Assembly: GCA_964548025.1 (NCBI GenBank)
Contig: CAZJRI010000024.1
Span: 1-47,746, forward strand
From: JAHRVQ01 sp964548025
Lineage (GTDB): Bacteria > Pseudomonadota > Gammaproteobacteria > Pseudomonadales > Azotimanducaceae
Direction of reading: 5' to 3'
Length of the DNA: 47,746 bases
Part shown: positions 25,780-34,624 of the stretch, piece by piece
Layout of the letters: each line of letters begins with the position of its first letter
How positions within the stretch are numbered: the stretch's first letter is position 1
The notes under the pieces: generated by a model
Seen by the model: the letters and a program-made list of their open reading frames with translations, nothing else
Told to the model about the DNA's origin: nothing
The model's database searches: none
Position numbers and translations under genes: made by a program

Positions 25780-25785
25780 TATAAT
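25780..25785 (+). promoter_or_regulatory. Possible -10 box of aroC
   Basis: A perfect TATAAT sits 24 bases ahead of the aroC ATG, just before the AGGAGA ribosome site. No good -35 is present at 16-18 bases, so an activator or a weak promoter is implied if it is used. Leader length would be about 20 bases. Confidence 0.35.
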
Positions 25786-25809
25786 GCACAGAATTCCAGG
25801 AGAACATAA

Positions 25810-26895
25810 ATGCCAGGCAGCAGTATTGGTGACCTATTTCGAGTGACAACCTTTGGTGAGAGTCACGGACCTGCAATCGGTTGTATCGTCGATGGATGTC
25901 CGCCGGGCATGCAACTTTCGACCGAGGATATGCAGGTTGACCTGGACAGACGTAAACCGGGTACATCAAAGTATGCCACCCAGAGAAAGGAGGGTGATCG
26001 GGTCAAAATTCTATCCGGTGTATTTGAAGGGAAAACCACCGGGACAGCTATCGGTCTGCTGATCGAAAATGAAGACCAGAAATCTAAAGATTATTCTGAT
26101 ATCAAGGATCTGTTTCGACCCGCTCACGCAGATTATACCTATCTCAAAAAGTACGGTATCAGGGACTACAGGGGCGGGGGACGTGCCTCCGCGCGTGAAA
26201 CTGCCATGCGGGTTGCTGCAGGAGCCATCGCCAAGAAGTATCTCTCACAGGAATACGGCGTGCTGGTAAGAGGATACCTGTCGCAGATCGGTCATATCAT
26301 CCCTCAGACCATCGATTGGGATGAGATTGGCAACAACCCGTTTTTCTGTCCGGATAAGCATAAGGTGGCGGAGATGGAAGCCCTTATCGATACGCTGCGT
26401 AGCGAAGGAGACTCCATTGGGGCGAAAATAACGATCGTAGCCAGCGGTCTGCCAGCAGGGCTTGGTGAGCCCGTTTTTGATCGTCTGGATGCCGATATTG
26501 CCCATGGGCTTATGAGTATTAACGCGGTCAAGGGTGTTGAGATCGGCGCAGGTTTTGATTCGGTGGAGCATAGAGGCAGTGCTCACCGCGATGAGATGAC
26601 ACCCAACGGATTCACTTCAAACAATGCAGGAGGAATACTGGGAGGCATCTCCACCGGCCAGGATATAGAGGCGCATATTGCCCTTAAACCAACCTCCAGT
26701 ATTACTCAGCCCGGCCAGACAGTTGACGTGAACGGGCAGCCCACGGAAGTTGTGACAAAAGGCAGACATGATCCATGCGTGGGCATAAGGGCAACGCCGA
26801 TCGCCGAAGCTATGCTCGCAATTACCCTAATGGATCATCTGTTAAGGCATCGTGGTCAGAATATGAATGTATCGGATAACGGACCGACCATTTAG
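25810..26895 (+). CDS. aroC: Chorismate synthase
   Basis: 361 residues (E. coli 361). It makes chorismate from EPSP using reduced FMN, the last shared step to Trp, Tyr, Phe and folate precursors. The three family signatures are seen: GESHGPAIGCIVDGCPPG, GGGRASARETAMRVAAGAIA, and RGSAHRDEM followed by NNAGGILGGISTG. AGGAGA lies eight bases before the ATG. It stands as a single gene between folE and the LysR regulator. Confidence 0.97.
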   Translation: MPGSSIGDLFRVTTFGESHGPAIGCIVDGCPPGMQLSTEDMQVDLDRRKPGTSKYATQRKEGDRVKILSGVFEGKTTGTAIGLLIENEDQKSKDYSDIKDLFRPAHADYTYLKKYGIRDYRGGGRASARETAMRVAAGAIAKKYLSQEYGVLVRGYLSQIGHIIPQTIDWDEIGNNPFFCPDKHKVAEMEALIDTLRSEGDSIGAKITIVASGLPAGLGEPVFDRLDADIAHGLMSINAVKGVEIGAGFDSVEHRGSAHRDEMTPNGFTSNNAGGILGGISTGQDIEAHIALKPTSSITQPGQTVDVNGQPTEVVTKGRHDPCVGIRATPIAEAMLAITLMDHLLRHRGQNMNVSDNGPTI

Positions 26896-27012
26896 CACCA
26901 GCATCTTGGATCCAGCGCCTATCTGGCAAGTTTCCATCTGTCCTGAATGACGCGGATTGAGAAGAAATCAACCTGGTCTCTTAAGTTAAGTGCCATTCCA
27001 GTCAGATCAAGA

Positions 27013-27882
27013 TTAATTGGTCTGAAGTAACTCGAGAAATGCCCTGCCTGCATTCGACAAGGTGCGTTGTACGTGATGTATGACCCCCAGTTGTCGTTCG
27101 ATAGTGACGCCTGGCACATTGACAACGAGCAGGCTCTCATCGAGCATGGACTTTGGCAGCACGCTCCAGCCAAGTCCCACAGAAATTAGCATTTTGATCG
27201 TTTCAAGGTAATTGGTTGACATGCTTACGTTAAGGGACAGCCCACGATCTGTGAACAGTTGTTTGACGATCCTGCCTGTGAAGGTACTCATATCGGGCAG
27301 AATCGCCGGGTATTCTGCGAGTTGTTCAATGAACAGCTTACCCTGGTCATTGAGTGGATGATCGGCAGAACAGACAAAAACCAGTTCATCACGCCAGATG
27401 GGAATGGATGCCAGTCGATCATGTGGCGTTGGTGCCAGCGTGATGATACCGAGTTCGAGATTACCCTGGACGATTTGCTCGTGAGCAACTTCCGAATCCA
27501 TGAAGTGCAGATCAAGAGCGACCCCCGGATATCGCTGGGAGTATGATCGCAATACCCTCGGTAGATGCCAGAGCCCGATGTGATGACTGGTCGCAAGAGA
27601 CAATTGTCCGCCGACACTACCGGATAAATTGCTGATGACGCGTTGTGTATCTTCGATACTATTCAGTATTTCCTTGGCTCTTGGTTCCAGTGCGTTGCCT
27701 GCTTCAGTCAGCGTGACAGTACGCCCAATACGATCAAACAGGCGTACGCCCATCTGGCTTTCCAGCAGCGCAATTCTTTTGCTCACCGCGGGTTGGGTCA
27801 GATGCAGTTGATGTGCAGCCACCGAAAAAGAACGAGTTGCGGCAACGATTGAGAAGGCTTTGATACCGTCTAAATCTATCAT
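27013..27882 (-). CDS. LysR-family transcriptional regulator
   Basis: 289 residues. The N-terminal winged helix is at residues 1-60 (FSVAAHQLHLTQPAVSKRIA, LFDRIGRTVTLTEAG). The effector-binding domain runs from about 90 to 285 and includes HHIGLWHLPRVLRSYSQRYP. It is divergent from asd. In Pseudomonas a LysR gene of this type sits beside leuC, with leuDB, asd and fimV following; here the leu genes are absent and it faces asd directly. Its likely targets are itself and asd, which is inference from the layout. Confidence 0.9.
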   Translation of the reverse strand: MIDLDGIKAFSIVAATRSFSVAAHQLHLTQPAVSKRIALLESQMGVRLFDRIGRTVTLTEAGNALEPRAKEILNSIEDTQRVISNLSGSVGGQLSLATSHHIGLWHLPRVLRSYSQRYPGVALDLHFMDSEVAHEQIVQGNLELGIITLAPTPHDRLASIPIWRDELVFVCSADHPLNDQGKLFIEQLAEYPAILPDMSTFTGRIVKQLFTDRGLSLNVSMSTNYLETIKMLISVGLGWSVLPKSMLDESLLVVNVPGVTIERQLGVIHHVQRTLSNAGRAFLELLQTN

Positions 27883-27890
27883 TCCAGGTA

Positions 27891-27911
27891 ATTATCGAAT
27901 TAATGAATAAT
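27891..27911. promoter_or_regulatory. LysR-type T-N11-A operator candidate
   Basis: ATTAT at 27891-27895 and ATAAT at 27907-27911 form a perfect dyad with 11 bases between, which is the standard LysR-box form T-N11-A. It starts eight bases upstream of the LysR gene's ATG, where binding would block its own expression. The stretch is AT-rich, so chance is not excluded. Confidence 0.4.
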
Positions 27912-28002
27912 ATGAATTTGAGTTATGTGAAGAATCATCATAGCATTATTTCTTGTGAGAGCAATGTGTTCGAATGATTGTATTAGATACGGAGAAGCGA
28001 AA

Positions 28003-29019
28003 GTGGAAAAAGTAAATGTTGCCATAGCCGGTGCGACTGGCGCCGTTGGTGAGGTCATGATGGAAATTCTGGCTGAAAGGGATTTTCCCGTAGATAAACT
28101 ATCCCTGCTGGCAAGTGAGCGCTCGGCTGGAAAGACCTTCCAGTATCGGGGCAGCAACCTTGTGGTAGAGGATCTGGACAAATTTGACTTCTCGAATACC
28201 CAGATCGCTCTTTTCTCTGCAGGTGGATCTATTTCTGAAAAATACGCCCCTATCGCCGCATCACAGGGTTGTGTTGTGATAGACAATACCTCACATTTCA
28301 GACGAGATCCCGACATCCCGCTCATAGTGCCGGAGGTTAACGGAGATCGGATCGATGAATATAAGAAACATAACATTATTGCCAATCCGAATTGTTCAAC
28401 CATCCAGATGCTGGTGGCGCTAAAACCCATCTACGATGCTGTCGGGATTTCCCGAATCAATGTGGCAACCTACCAGGCCGTGTCTGGGGCTGGAAAGAAG
28501 GCTGTCGAGGAGTTGGCTTCACAAACTGCCCGACTGTTGAACGGTCAGTCCTTCGAATCTTCAGTATTCAGCAAACAGATTGGTTTCAATGCCATCCCTC
28601 ATATCGGCTCATTTGAGGAGAACGGCTATACCAACGAAGAAATGAAGATGGTCTGGGAAACACAGAAAATCTTTGAGGATGAGAATATCCTTGTCAATCC
28701 GACCTGCGTGAGAATCCCGGTGTTCTACGGCCATTCTGAGGCAGTGCATATTGAAACTAATGAGCCGATCACAGTAGACGAAGCCACAAAATTGCTGCAA
28801 AAAGCGCCAGGAGTCACAGTGATGGATGACCAGCAGGATGCTGGATATCCCACACCTGTTCCAGAGGCTGCCGGTGAAGATCCGGTATTTGTAGGACGTA
28901 TCAGAAAGGACATTTCACTATCCAACGGTCTGAACCTGTGGATCGTATCGGATAATGTTCGCAAAGGTGCCGCGTTAAACAGTATACAAATTGCCGAAGT
29001 TTTGATAAAACGTCTGTAA
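28003..29019 (+). CDS. asd: Aspartate-semialdehyde dehydrogenase
   Basis: 338 residues from the GTG giving (M)EKVNVAIAGATGAVGEVM; I chose this over the ATG 16 codons earlier because GGAG lies eight bases ahead and the NADP-binding motif then falls at the N-terminus. It reduces aspartyl phosphate to the semialdehyde for Lys, Thr, Met and peptidoglycan. The catalytic Cys is in NPNCSTIQMLVALKPI and the substrate loop is YQAVSGAGKKAVEEL. It is the gram-positive-like class also found in Pseudomonas. A terminator follows. Confidence 0.95.
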   Translation: MEKVNVAIAGATGAVGEVMMEILAERDFPVDKLSLLASERSAGKTFQYRGSNLVVEDLDKFDFSNTQIALFSAGGSISEKYAPIAASQGCVVIDNTSHFRRDPDIPLIVPEVNGDRIDEYKKHNIIANPNCSTIQMLVALKPIYDAVGISRINVATYQAVSGAGKKAVEELASQTARLLNGQSFESSVFSKQIGFNAIPHIGSFEENGYTNEEMKMVWETQKIFEDENILVNPTCVRIPVFYGHSEAVHIETNEPITVDEATKLLQKAPGVTVMDDQQDAGYPTPVPEAAGEDPVFVGRIRKDISLSNGLNLWIVSDNVRKGAALNSIQIAEVLIKRL

Positions 29020-29062
29020 TAAGCGATACTTAACGCAACAATTGGAGACCATTTCTAGGTTT

Positions 29063-29099
29063 GCCCGCCAAGCCAAAGTTGAATATGCGGGCGCTTTTT
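29063..29099 (+). terminator. Rho-independent terminator after asd
   Basis: GCCCGC at 29063-29068 pairs exactly with GCGGGC at 29087-29092, followed by GC and five T. The loop is long at 18 bases but the stem is all G-C. It separates asd from fimV, which then needs its own promoter. Confidence 0.7.
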
Positions 29100-29139
29100 G
29101 TGAATGCTCTGGTTACCTTTGAAGTGAAGAGGCATAAAA

Positions 29140-31758
29140 ATGATACGAAGGCTCACGTTGCTGATCGCAACCGTACTTACCTTAAGTGCACCAGTATCTT
29201 ACGGCCTTGGGCTAGGTGAGCTAGAACTTAAGTCAGCGCTGAACCAGCAGTTTCAGGCTGAAATTGAACTGAGCAATGTTCGCGATCTGGAAATTGACGA
29301 GATTTTACCCAATCTGGGGTCGCAGGATGACTTCGACAGGGTAGGCGTTGAACGCAATTACGCCTTAATAGACCTCAGGTTCAAGGTGATTCAGCGATCA
29401 GATGACCAACTTGTTATACAGGTCTCGAGTAGTAAACCGATAATTGAGCCTTTCCTGAACTTCATCGTAGAGGTTTTGTGGCCTAGTGGTCGAATCCTGC
29501 GAGAATATACCGTTTTACTCGACCCGCCGGTATTTGGGCAAGATGGCATAGAGCCAGTCCAGGTCACACAAACCCAACAGAGAAACCTGCAATCACAAAC
29601 ACCCCGTGCCCCGTCGCCGCAGCAACCAGCAACACAATCAAGAACACAAGCAGAGCCGATTTCCACAACAATTGCACCTCAGGTATCCAACGAAGGGAGG
29701 ATTAATGACGGTGAATATGGGATTACAGGACCAGGCGATACGCTGTGGGCAATTGCACTAAAAGTAAGGCCCGATAACTCTATATCAGTTCAACAGACCA
29801 TGCTGGCCCTTAAAGACGCTAATCCGGAAGCATTCATCAACAACAATATTAATCTTCTGAAAGCAGGCCATGTGCTGCGTATTCCAGACGCAAGGGATAT
29901 GCGCGCTGGCACCTTTGCTTCTGCTGTTAAAGAGGTCGGATTTCAAAATGAGGCATTTGATGCCTACAAGACTGGCGAAGTCGCTCAGCTCGATGCTTCC
30001 AGACGGAGAACGAGTTCGTCAGAGGGGACGGCAGATGATGAAGATGGTGAATTGAAGCTGCTGGCTTCAGATCAATCTGCGGGAGACAGGGCTGGAAGCG
30101 GATCGAATGCCAGAGTTCAGGAACTGGAAAATGAACTAGCTGTCGCTGAGGAAGACCTTGACCGGGCACGCCGGGCAAATACCGATTTGAACGTACGTTT
30201 CGAAGATCTGCAGGATCAACTGGATACGTTGAATGAAATTTTGAAGCTGAAGGATGATCAACTCGCGGCTTTAAGGGCTGAAGTCCAGAGAATGCAGGCC
30301 GCTGGAGATTCCCAGGCTGCTGTCGCACCGCCACCGGTCTCACAGTCTGCGTCACTGCTGAGTAATCCGCTCGTGCTGGGCGGGTTGGGGCTCCTGGTTG
30401 TCGGCGCAGGTGTTGGTGGTCTAATTTTCTTGAGACGTCGACAGCAGGCAGGCGCAGAAGAGGAAGAATTCGAGGAAGATGACACAGAGGAAACCGAGCA
30501 GGTACAGGACGAGGGTGAAGAGACAGAAGAGCAGACTGACGAAGAAGATGAAGAAGACGAAGATATCAGTCCGGAGACCAGCGATGTAATCAGTGAAGTA
30601 GAAATTTACATCGCCTATGGAAGATTTCCTCAGGCAATTACATTCCTTCAGAATGCCATTGAAGCCGAACCGGATAGGGCAGATATTCAACTCAAACTTC
30701 TGGAAGTTTACGTTCAGACCGAAGACAGCACGGCATTTAACCTGCAACTTGAGCAGTTGAAATTATTGGGCGATGAAGATGCAACGCAGACAGCATTGGA
30801 ACTTCAGGAGAAGATACCCGGCGCTGCTGAAGATGCTGCGGCTGCGATGGATGCAACAGTCATCAGCACAGAACCAATCGAGGCAATTGCAGAACCTGAT
30901 GATGACGATGATGACCTGTCCTTCGACCTTGATGATCTGGATGCCGAGACTGAAGATGACGAGCTTGATCTGGACCTCGATCTCGATCTGGATCTGGACG
31001 ATGAGGATGGTGATCTGGACCTCGATCTTGATCTTGACGATGATGATGATGCAACAGTTCAGTTGGACGAGACGCCGGTAGAAGAGGCGGATGCAGAGCT
31101 GGATTTAGGGGATGATGAATCGGATCTTGATCTGGATGAAGAGGATTCGGTCGAAGATGATGAAGATGAGATTTCACTTGATCTTGATGCGGATGATGAG
31201 ATTGATCTGGATACCGGAGATGACACTGAGATAGAGCTGGATCTGGATGAGGATGATGAAATCAGCCTTGATCTGGATGAAGGCGATGAGATCTCTTTGG
31301 ATCTCGATGACGACGATGAGATCTCACTGGATCTTGATGACGACGATGAGATCTCTTTGGATCTTGAAGAAGATGATGAGATCTCCCTGGATCTTGACGA
31401 CGACGATGAGATCTCCCTGGACCTGGATGATGACGATGAAATCTCCCTGGACCTGGGTGAAGATGATGAAATCTCCCTGGATCTTGATGACGACGATGAA
31501 ATCTCGCTGGACCTGGATGATGACGACGAGATTTCACTGGATCTGGATGATGATGATGAGTTTTCGCTGGACCTGGATGATGACGATGAATTGTCATTTG
31601 ATTCGGACGACGACGGCGAGAACAAACTTGATCTTGCCCGCGCTTATATAGATATGGGCGATGGTGACGGTGCCAGAAGCGTACTCGAAGAGGTTCTGAA
31701 AGAAGGTTCTGAGGCCGAAATCAAGGAAGCCAATGAACTGCTCGAGAAGATTGAGTAG
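29140..31758 (+). CDS. fimV: FimV/HubP-type polar hub protein
   Basis: 872 residues. The signal peptide (RRLTLLIATVLTLSAPVSYG) leads into the FimV N-terminal domain (LGLGELELKSALNQQFQAEI). A LysM-like domain lies near residues 193-250 (GPGDTLWAIALKVRP), a coiled coil at about 322-386, and one transmembrane helix at about 410-430. The cytoplasmic part has TPR-like repeats (about 480-570), a very acidic repeat tract, and the conserved FimV C-terminal motif (KLDLARAYIDMGDGDGAR). FimV organises cell poles, type IV pili and motility. The start is ATG after GAAGAGG. Position between asd and truA matches Pseudomonas. Confidence 0.95.
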   Translation: MIRRLTLLIATVLTLSAPVSYGLGLGELELKSALNQQFQAEIELSNVRDLEIDEILPNLGSQDDFDRVGVERNYALIDLRFKVIQRSDDQLVIQVSSSKPIIEPFLNFIVEVLWPSGRILREYTVLLDPPVFGQDGIEPVQVTQTQQRNLQSQTPRAPSPQQPATQSRTQAEPISTTIAPQVSNEGRINDGEYGITGPGDTLWAIALKVRPDNSISVQQTMLALKDANPEAFINNNINLLKAGHVLRIPDARDMRAGTFASAVKEVGFQNEAFDAYKTGEVAQLDASRRRTSSSEGTADDEDGELKLLASDQSAGDRAGSGSNARVQELENELAVAEEDLDRARRANTDLNVRFEDLQDQLDTLNEILKLKDDQLAALRAEVQRMQAAGDSQAAVAPPPVSQSASLLSNPLVLGGLGLLVVGAGVGGLIFLRRRQQAGAEEEEFEEDDTEETEQVQDEGEETEEQTDEEDEEDEDISPETSDVISEVEIYIAYGRFPQAITFLQNAIEAEPDRADIQLKLLEVYVQTEDSTAFNLQLEQLKLLGDEDATQTALELQEKIPGAAEDAAAAMDATVISTEPIEAIAEPDDDDDDLSFDLDDLDAETEDDELDLDLDLDLDLDDEDGDLDLDLDLDDDDDATVQLDETPVEEADAELDLGDDESDLDLDEEDSVEDDEDEISLDLDADDEIDLDTGDDTEIELDLDEDDEISLDLDEGDEISLDLDDDDEISLDLDDDDEISLDLEEDDEISLDLDDDDEISLDLDDDDEISLDLGEDDEISLDLDDDDEISLDLDDDDEISLDLDDDDEFSLDLDDDDELSFDSDDDGENKLDLARAYIDMGDGDGARSVLEEVLKEGSEAEIKEANELLEKIE
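31255..31614 (+). repeat. Twelve 30-bp acidic repeats in fimV
   Basis: Residues 706-825 of FimV are twelve decapeptides of the form DEISLDLDDD, with small changes (EG, EED, GED, and FS or LSFDS in the last two). Looser copies extend upstream to about 30940. Third-base differences show that the units are not freshly copied. The tract contributes a large negative charge on the cytoplasmic side. Copy number probably varies between strains. Confidence 0.92.
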
Positions 31759-31787
31759 TTACCCATAAAAGGGACCACCAGGTAAAA

Positions 31788-32615
31788 TTGTCGACAATTA
31801 CTCGAGATTCAGCCGAAACCATCGCGCTGGGTGTTAGCTATAAAGGGTCCGACTTCCACGGGTGGCAATATCAGAACGATTCTATTCTGACGGTCCAGTT
31901 AGCCCTTGAAAAAGCACTGAGCAAAGTCGCTGACGAATCGGTTCGGGTTGATTGTGCCGGAAGAACAGACTCCGGTGTTCATGCGACCAATCAGGTTGTA
32001 CAGTTCAAGACGAACGCAAACAGACCATTGAAAGCCTGGGTGTTTGGAACCAATGCCCATTTACCAGATTCAGTTTCAGTAACCTGGAGTCGCAGTGTAT
32101 CGCCTGAATTCCACGCCCGGCATTCAGCGGTGGCAAGGCGCTATTTCTACCTTGTCTATTGCAATAAGATTCGTTCGGCACTGTTTTCCGAGATGTACAC
32201 AAGGGATCCGAGGTCAATTGACCCGGTGCGGATGCATGAAGCTGCTCATTATTTGTTGGGAGAGAATGATTTCAGTTCTTTTAGAGCTGCGAATTGCCAA
32301 TCGAAAACCCCCATGCGGAATATCCACCACCTGAATGTCACTCAAAGGGCGGATGTGATTATTCTTGATGTACAGGCTAATGCATTTTTACATCACATGG
32401 TGAGAAATATTGCAGGTGTGCTACTCGACATCGGTGCTGGTGAGAAGCCTGTTACCTGGACGAGAGAGTTACTGGCGCTTAAAGATCGCACCCAGGCAGG
32501 TGTCACAGCGCCAGCAGGCGGTTTATATCTGGTGGATGTCGACTATCCGGATTACCCGGAAATTCCCAGAGGACCGTTTTTACCGCACATCCTCTCGCCC
32601 CTGAAGGTCAATTAA
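31788..32615 (+). CDS. truA: tRNA pseudouridine(38-40) synthase TruA
   Basis: 275 residues (E. coli 270). It modifies U38-U40 in the anticodon arm. The catalytic Asp is in CAGRTDSGVHATNQVVQF; FHARHSAVARRYFYLVY and FLHHMVRNIAGVLLDIGAG are also typical. The start is TTG with AGGT seven bases before; no ATG fits because the conserved LGVSYKGSDFHGWQYQ begins only 15 codons in. It sits between fimV and trpF as in Pseudomonas. Confidence 0.94.
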   Translation: MSTITRDSAETIALGVSYKGSDFHGWQYQNDSILTVQLALEKALSKVADESVRVDCAGRTDSGVHATNQVVQFKTNANRPLKAWVFGTNAHLPDSVSVTWSRSVSPEFHARHSAVARRYFYLVYCNKIRSALFSEMYTRDPRSIDPVRMHEAAHYLLGENDFSSFRAANCQSKTPMRNIHHLNVTQRADVIILDVQANAFLHHMVRNIAGVLLDIGAGEKPVTWTRELLALKDRTQAGVTAPAGGLYLVDVDYPDYPEIPRGPFLPHILSPLKVN

Positions 32616-32708
32616 AAGATCCCCTGCAACGAAATGGTAATTTGGGAAGTTATCCGTGCATTCCAGGGCAAATTCGAGTCAAACCTTAAAGCTTGCGGGA
32701 ATTGATTC

Positions 32709-32717
32709 TGGTACACT
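32709..32717 (+). promoter_or_regulatory. Possible extended -10 promoter of trpFBA
   Basis: TGGTACACT fits an extended -10 element (TGn plus TACACT, four of six). It lies 26 bases before the trpF ATG and just before the AAGGGG ribosome site. No clear -35 is present, as is common for extended -10 promoters. I see no trp leader peptide or attenuator. Confidence 0.3.
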
Positions 32718-32743
32718 CTCGCCCCTTCCGTAAGGGGCGATTA

Positions 32744-33370
32744 ATGCATACGAGGGTCAAAATCTGTGGGATAACCAACAGCGGCGATGTTGACCTTGCT
32801 GTCAAGGCAGGTGCGGATGCTCTGGGTTTTAACATGTTCAAGGGCAGTGCAAGATATGTAGAGCCAGCGGCTGCGAGAGAACTGGTCAAACGGGTTCCGC
32901 CCTTTGTGACTAAAGTGGGTTTGTTTGTTAACGAAGAAAAGACCCGTGTTGAGGAGATTGATACCCTGGTAGATTTTGACCTTCTGCAATTTCACGGTGA
33001 TGAAAGTGACGAATATTGCCGTCAGTTTGAGAAGTCCTATATGAAGGTGATCAGGGTAAAACCGGGTCTTGATCTGACGCATGAAGTCAAAAGGTACCCG
33101 GGTAGCTCGGCAATACTGCTTGATGCCTATGTCCAGGAGGAATTCGGGGGGACCGGAAAGACAATAAACTGGCATGAAATTCCTGATCTAAATTGTCCGG
33201 TTATACTGGCCGGGGGATTAAATCCAGGCAACGTCATACAGGCAATCGCGTTGGTAAAACCATTTGCCGTAGATGTCAGCAGTGGCGTCGAGTCATCGAA
33301 GGGTATAAAGGATTCTAAAAAGATCCGTAATTTCATGGCTGCGGTAGCCGCCGCAGATGAGAGTGGTTAG
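32744..33370 (+). CDS. trpF: Phosphoribosylanthranilate isomerase
   Basis: 208 residues from the ATG giving MHTRVKICGIT; the open frame continues upstream but AAGGGG precedes this ATG and KICGIT is the normal N-terminus. It catalyses the Amadori rearrangement in Trp synthesis, with the catalytic Cys in KICGIT and the general acid Asp in LLDAYVQEEFGGTGKTINW. VILAGGLNPGNV and VDVSSGVESSKGIKD bind phosphate. It is a stand-alone enzyme, not fused to TrpC. It is followed directly by trpB. Confidence 0.95.
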   Translation: MHTRVKICGITNSGDVDLAVKAGADALGFNMFKGSARYVEPAAARELVKRVPPFVTKVGLFVNEEKTRVEEIDTLVDFDLLQFHGDESDEYCRQFEKSYMKVIRVKPGLDLTHEVKRYPGSSAILLDAYVQEEFGGTGKTINWHEIPDLNCPVILAGGLNPGNVIQAIALVKPFAVDVSSGVESSKGIKDSKKIRNFMAAVAAADESG

Positions 33371-33374
33371 AGAT

Positions 33375-34604
33375 ATGTCCATAACAAAAAAAGGAGACAA
33401 TGCTGAATTGTCATCAATGCCCGGTGATGATGGCCGATTTGGTGTATATGGTGGTCGGTACGTCTCCGAGATTCTTGTGGCTGCACTCGATCAGCTAACA
33501 ACGGAATATAACCGGTTAAAAGTTGATCCTGATTTTATCGAAGAGTTTGAGGATGATCTCCTGAACTATGTTGGTCGCCCGTCACCTCTTTATTTTGCCG
33601 AACGCCTAACAAATAAAATGGGGGGCGCAAAAATACTCCTGAAGCGAGAAGATCTTAATCATACCGGTGCCCACAAGGTTAACAATTGCATTGGTCAGGC
33701 GTTGCTTGCCAAATATATGGGTAAACCCCGTGTGATCGCCGAAACAGGTGCGGGTCAGCATGGAGTTGCTGCAGCGACGGTCGCTGCCAGGTTTGGCTTG
33801 AAGTGTTGTGTCTATATGGGCAGTGAAGATATTGAACGACAGAGTCTGAACGTTTATCGGATGAAGTTGTTGGGTGCAGAAGTTGTTCCCGTAACCAGTG
33901 GTTCTCGTACTCTCAAGGATGCACTGAGCGAAGCAATGAGAGACTGGGTTACGAATGTAGACGATACCTACTACATCATCGGTACAGTCGCCGGGCCACA
34001 TCCTTATCCCATGCTGGTCAGGGACTTTCAATCGGTAATAGGAAAAGAAGCTAGAAAGCAGTGTCAGACAGCTTATGGGCAGTTGCCGGATGCGATTGTT
34101 GCGTGCGTCGGCGGCGGTTCCAATGCCATGGGCATCTTTCATCCGTTTCTTGAGGATCAGGACGTCAGGTTGATCGGCGTTGAACCGGCCGGTAGGGGAA
34201 TCGATACGGGAGCTCATGCTGCACCATTGAGCAAGGGGCAGGTGGGTGTTCTGCACGGTAACAGGACATATCTGATGCAGGATGAGAACGGTCAGATACT
34301 CGATACTCATTCAATCTCGGCTGGGCTCGACTATCCTGGTGTTGGTCCTGAGCATGCCTGGCTGAAGGACATCAACAGGGCGGAATATGTATCCGTGGAT
34401 GATCAGCAGGCCCTGAATGCATTTCGGCAGTTAAATTTACTGGAGGGTATCCTGCCAGCACTGGAATCCGCACATGCTGTTGCCTATGGCGCAGAACTGG
34501 CAAGTCGGATGAGCAGCGATGAGATTGTGATCATCAACCTTTCAGGCAGGGGAGACAAAGATATTCCTACCCTCGCAAAGATTGATGGTATTTCAATATC
34601 ATAG
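33375..34604 (+). CDS. trpB: Tryptophan synthase beta chain
   Basis: 409 residues from the second ATG (MSITKKGDN), four bases after the trpF stop; an ATG six codons earlier would overlap trpF and has no ribosome site. It joins indole and serine using PLP. The Schiff-base Lys is in HTGAHKVNNCIGQAL; GAGQHGVAAATVAARFGL, the Glu-containing active site, and the phosphate loop VGGGSNAMGIFHPF are present. It is the TrpB1 type that works with TrpA. trpA follows after 20 bases. Confidence 0.95.
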   Translation: MSITKKGDNAELSSMPGDDGRFGVYGGRYVSEILVAALDQLTTEYNRLKVDPDFIEEFEDDLLNYVGRPSPLYFAERLTNKMGGAKILLKREDLNHTGAHKVNNCIGQALLAKYMGKPRVIAETGAGQHGVAAATVAARFGLKCCVYMGSEDIERQSLNVYRMKLLGAEVVPVTSGSRTLKDALSEAMRDWVTNVDDTYYIIGTVAGPHPYPMLVRDFQSVIGKEARKQCQTAYGQLPDAIVACVGGGSNAMGIFHPFLEDQDVRLIGVEPAGRGIDTGAHAAPLSKGQVGVLHGNRTYLMQDENGQILDTHSISAGLDYPGVGPEHAWLKDINRAEYVSVDDQQALNAFRQLNLLEGILPALESAHAVAYGAELASRMSSDEIVIINLSGRGDKDIPTLAKIDGISIS

Positions 34605-34624
34605 AATATGATGGAGTCTAATCA

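Noticed and set aside
31059..31625. Minus-strand 188-codon Ser-rich ORF
   Set aside because: It is the complement of the Asp/Glu repeats in fimV; its repetitive Ser/Arg content comes from GAT/GAC/GAA codons read backwards.
32616..32743. trp leader peptide and attenuator
   Set aside because: No small ORF with Trp codons and no terminator/antiterminator pair found ahead of trpF.
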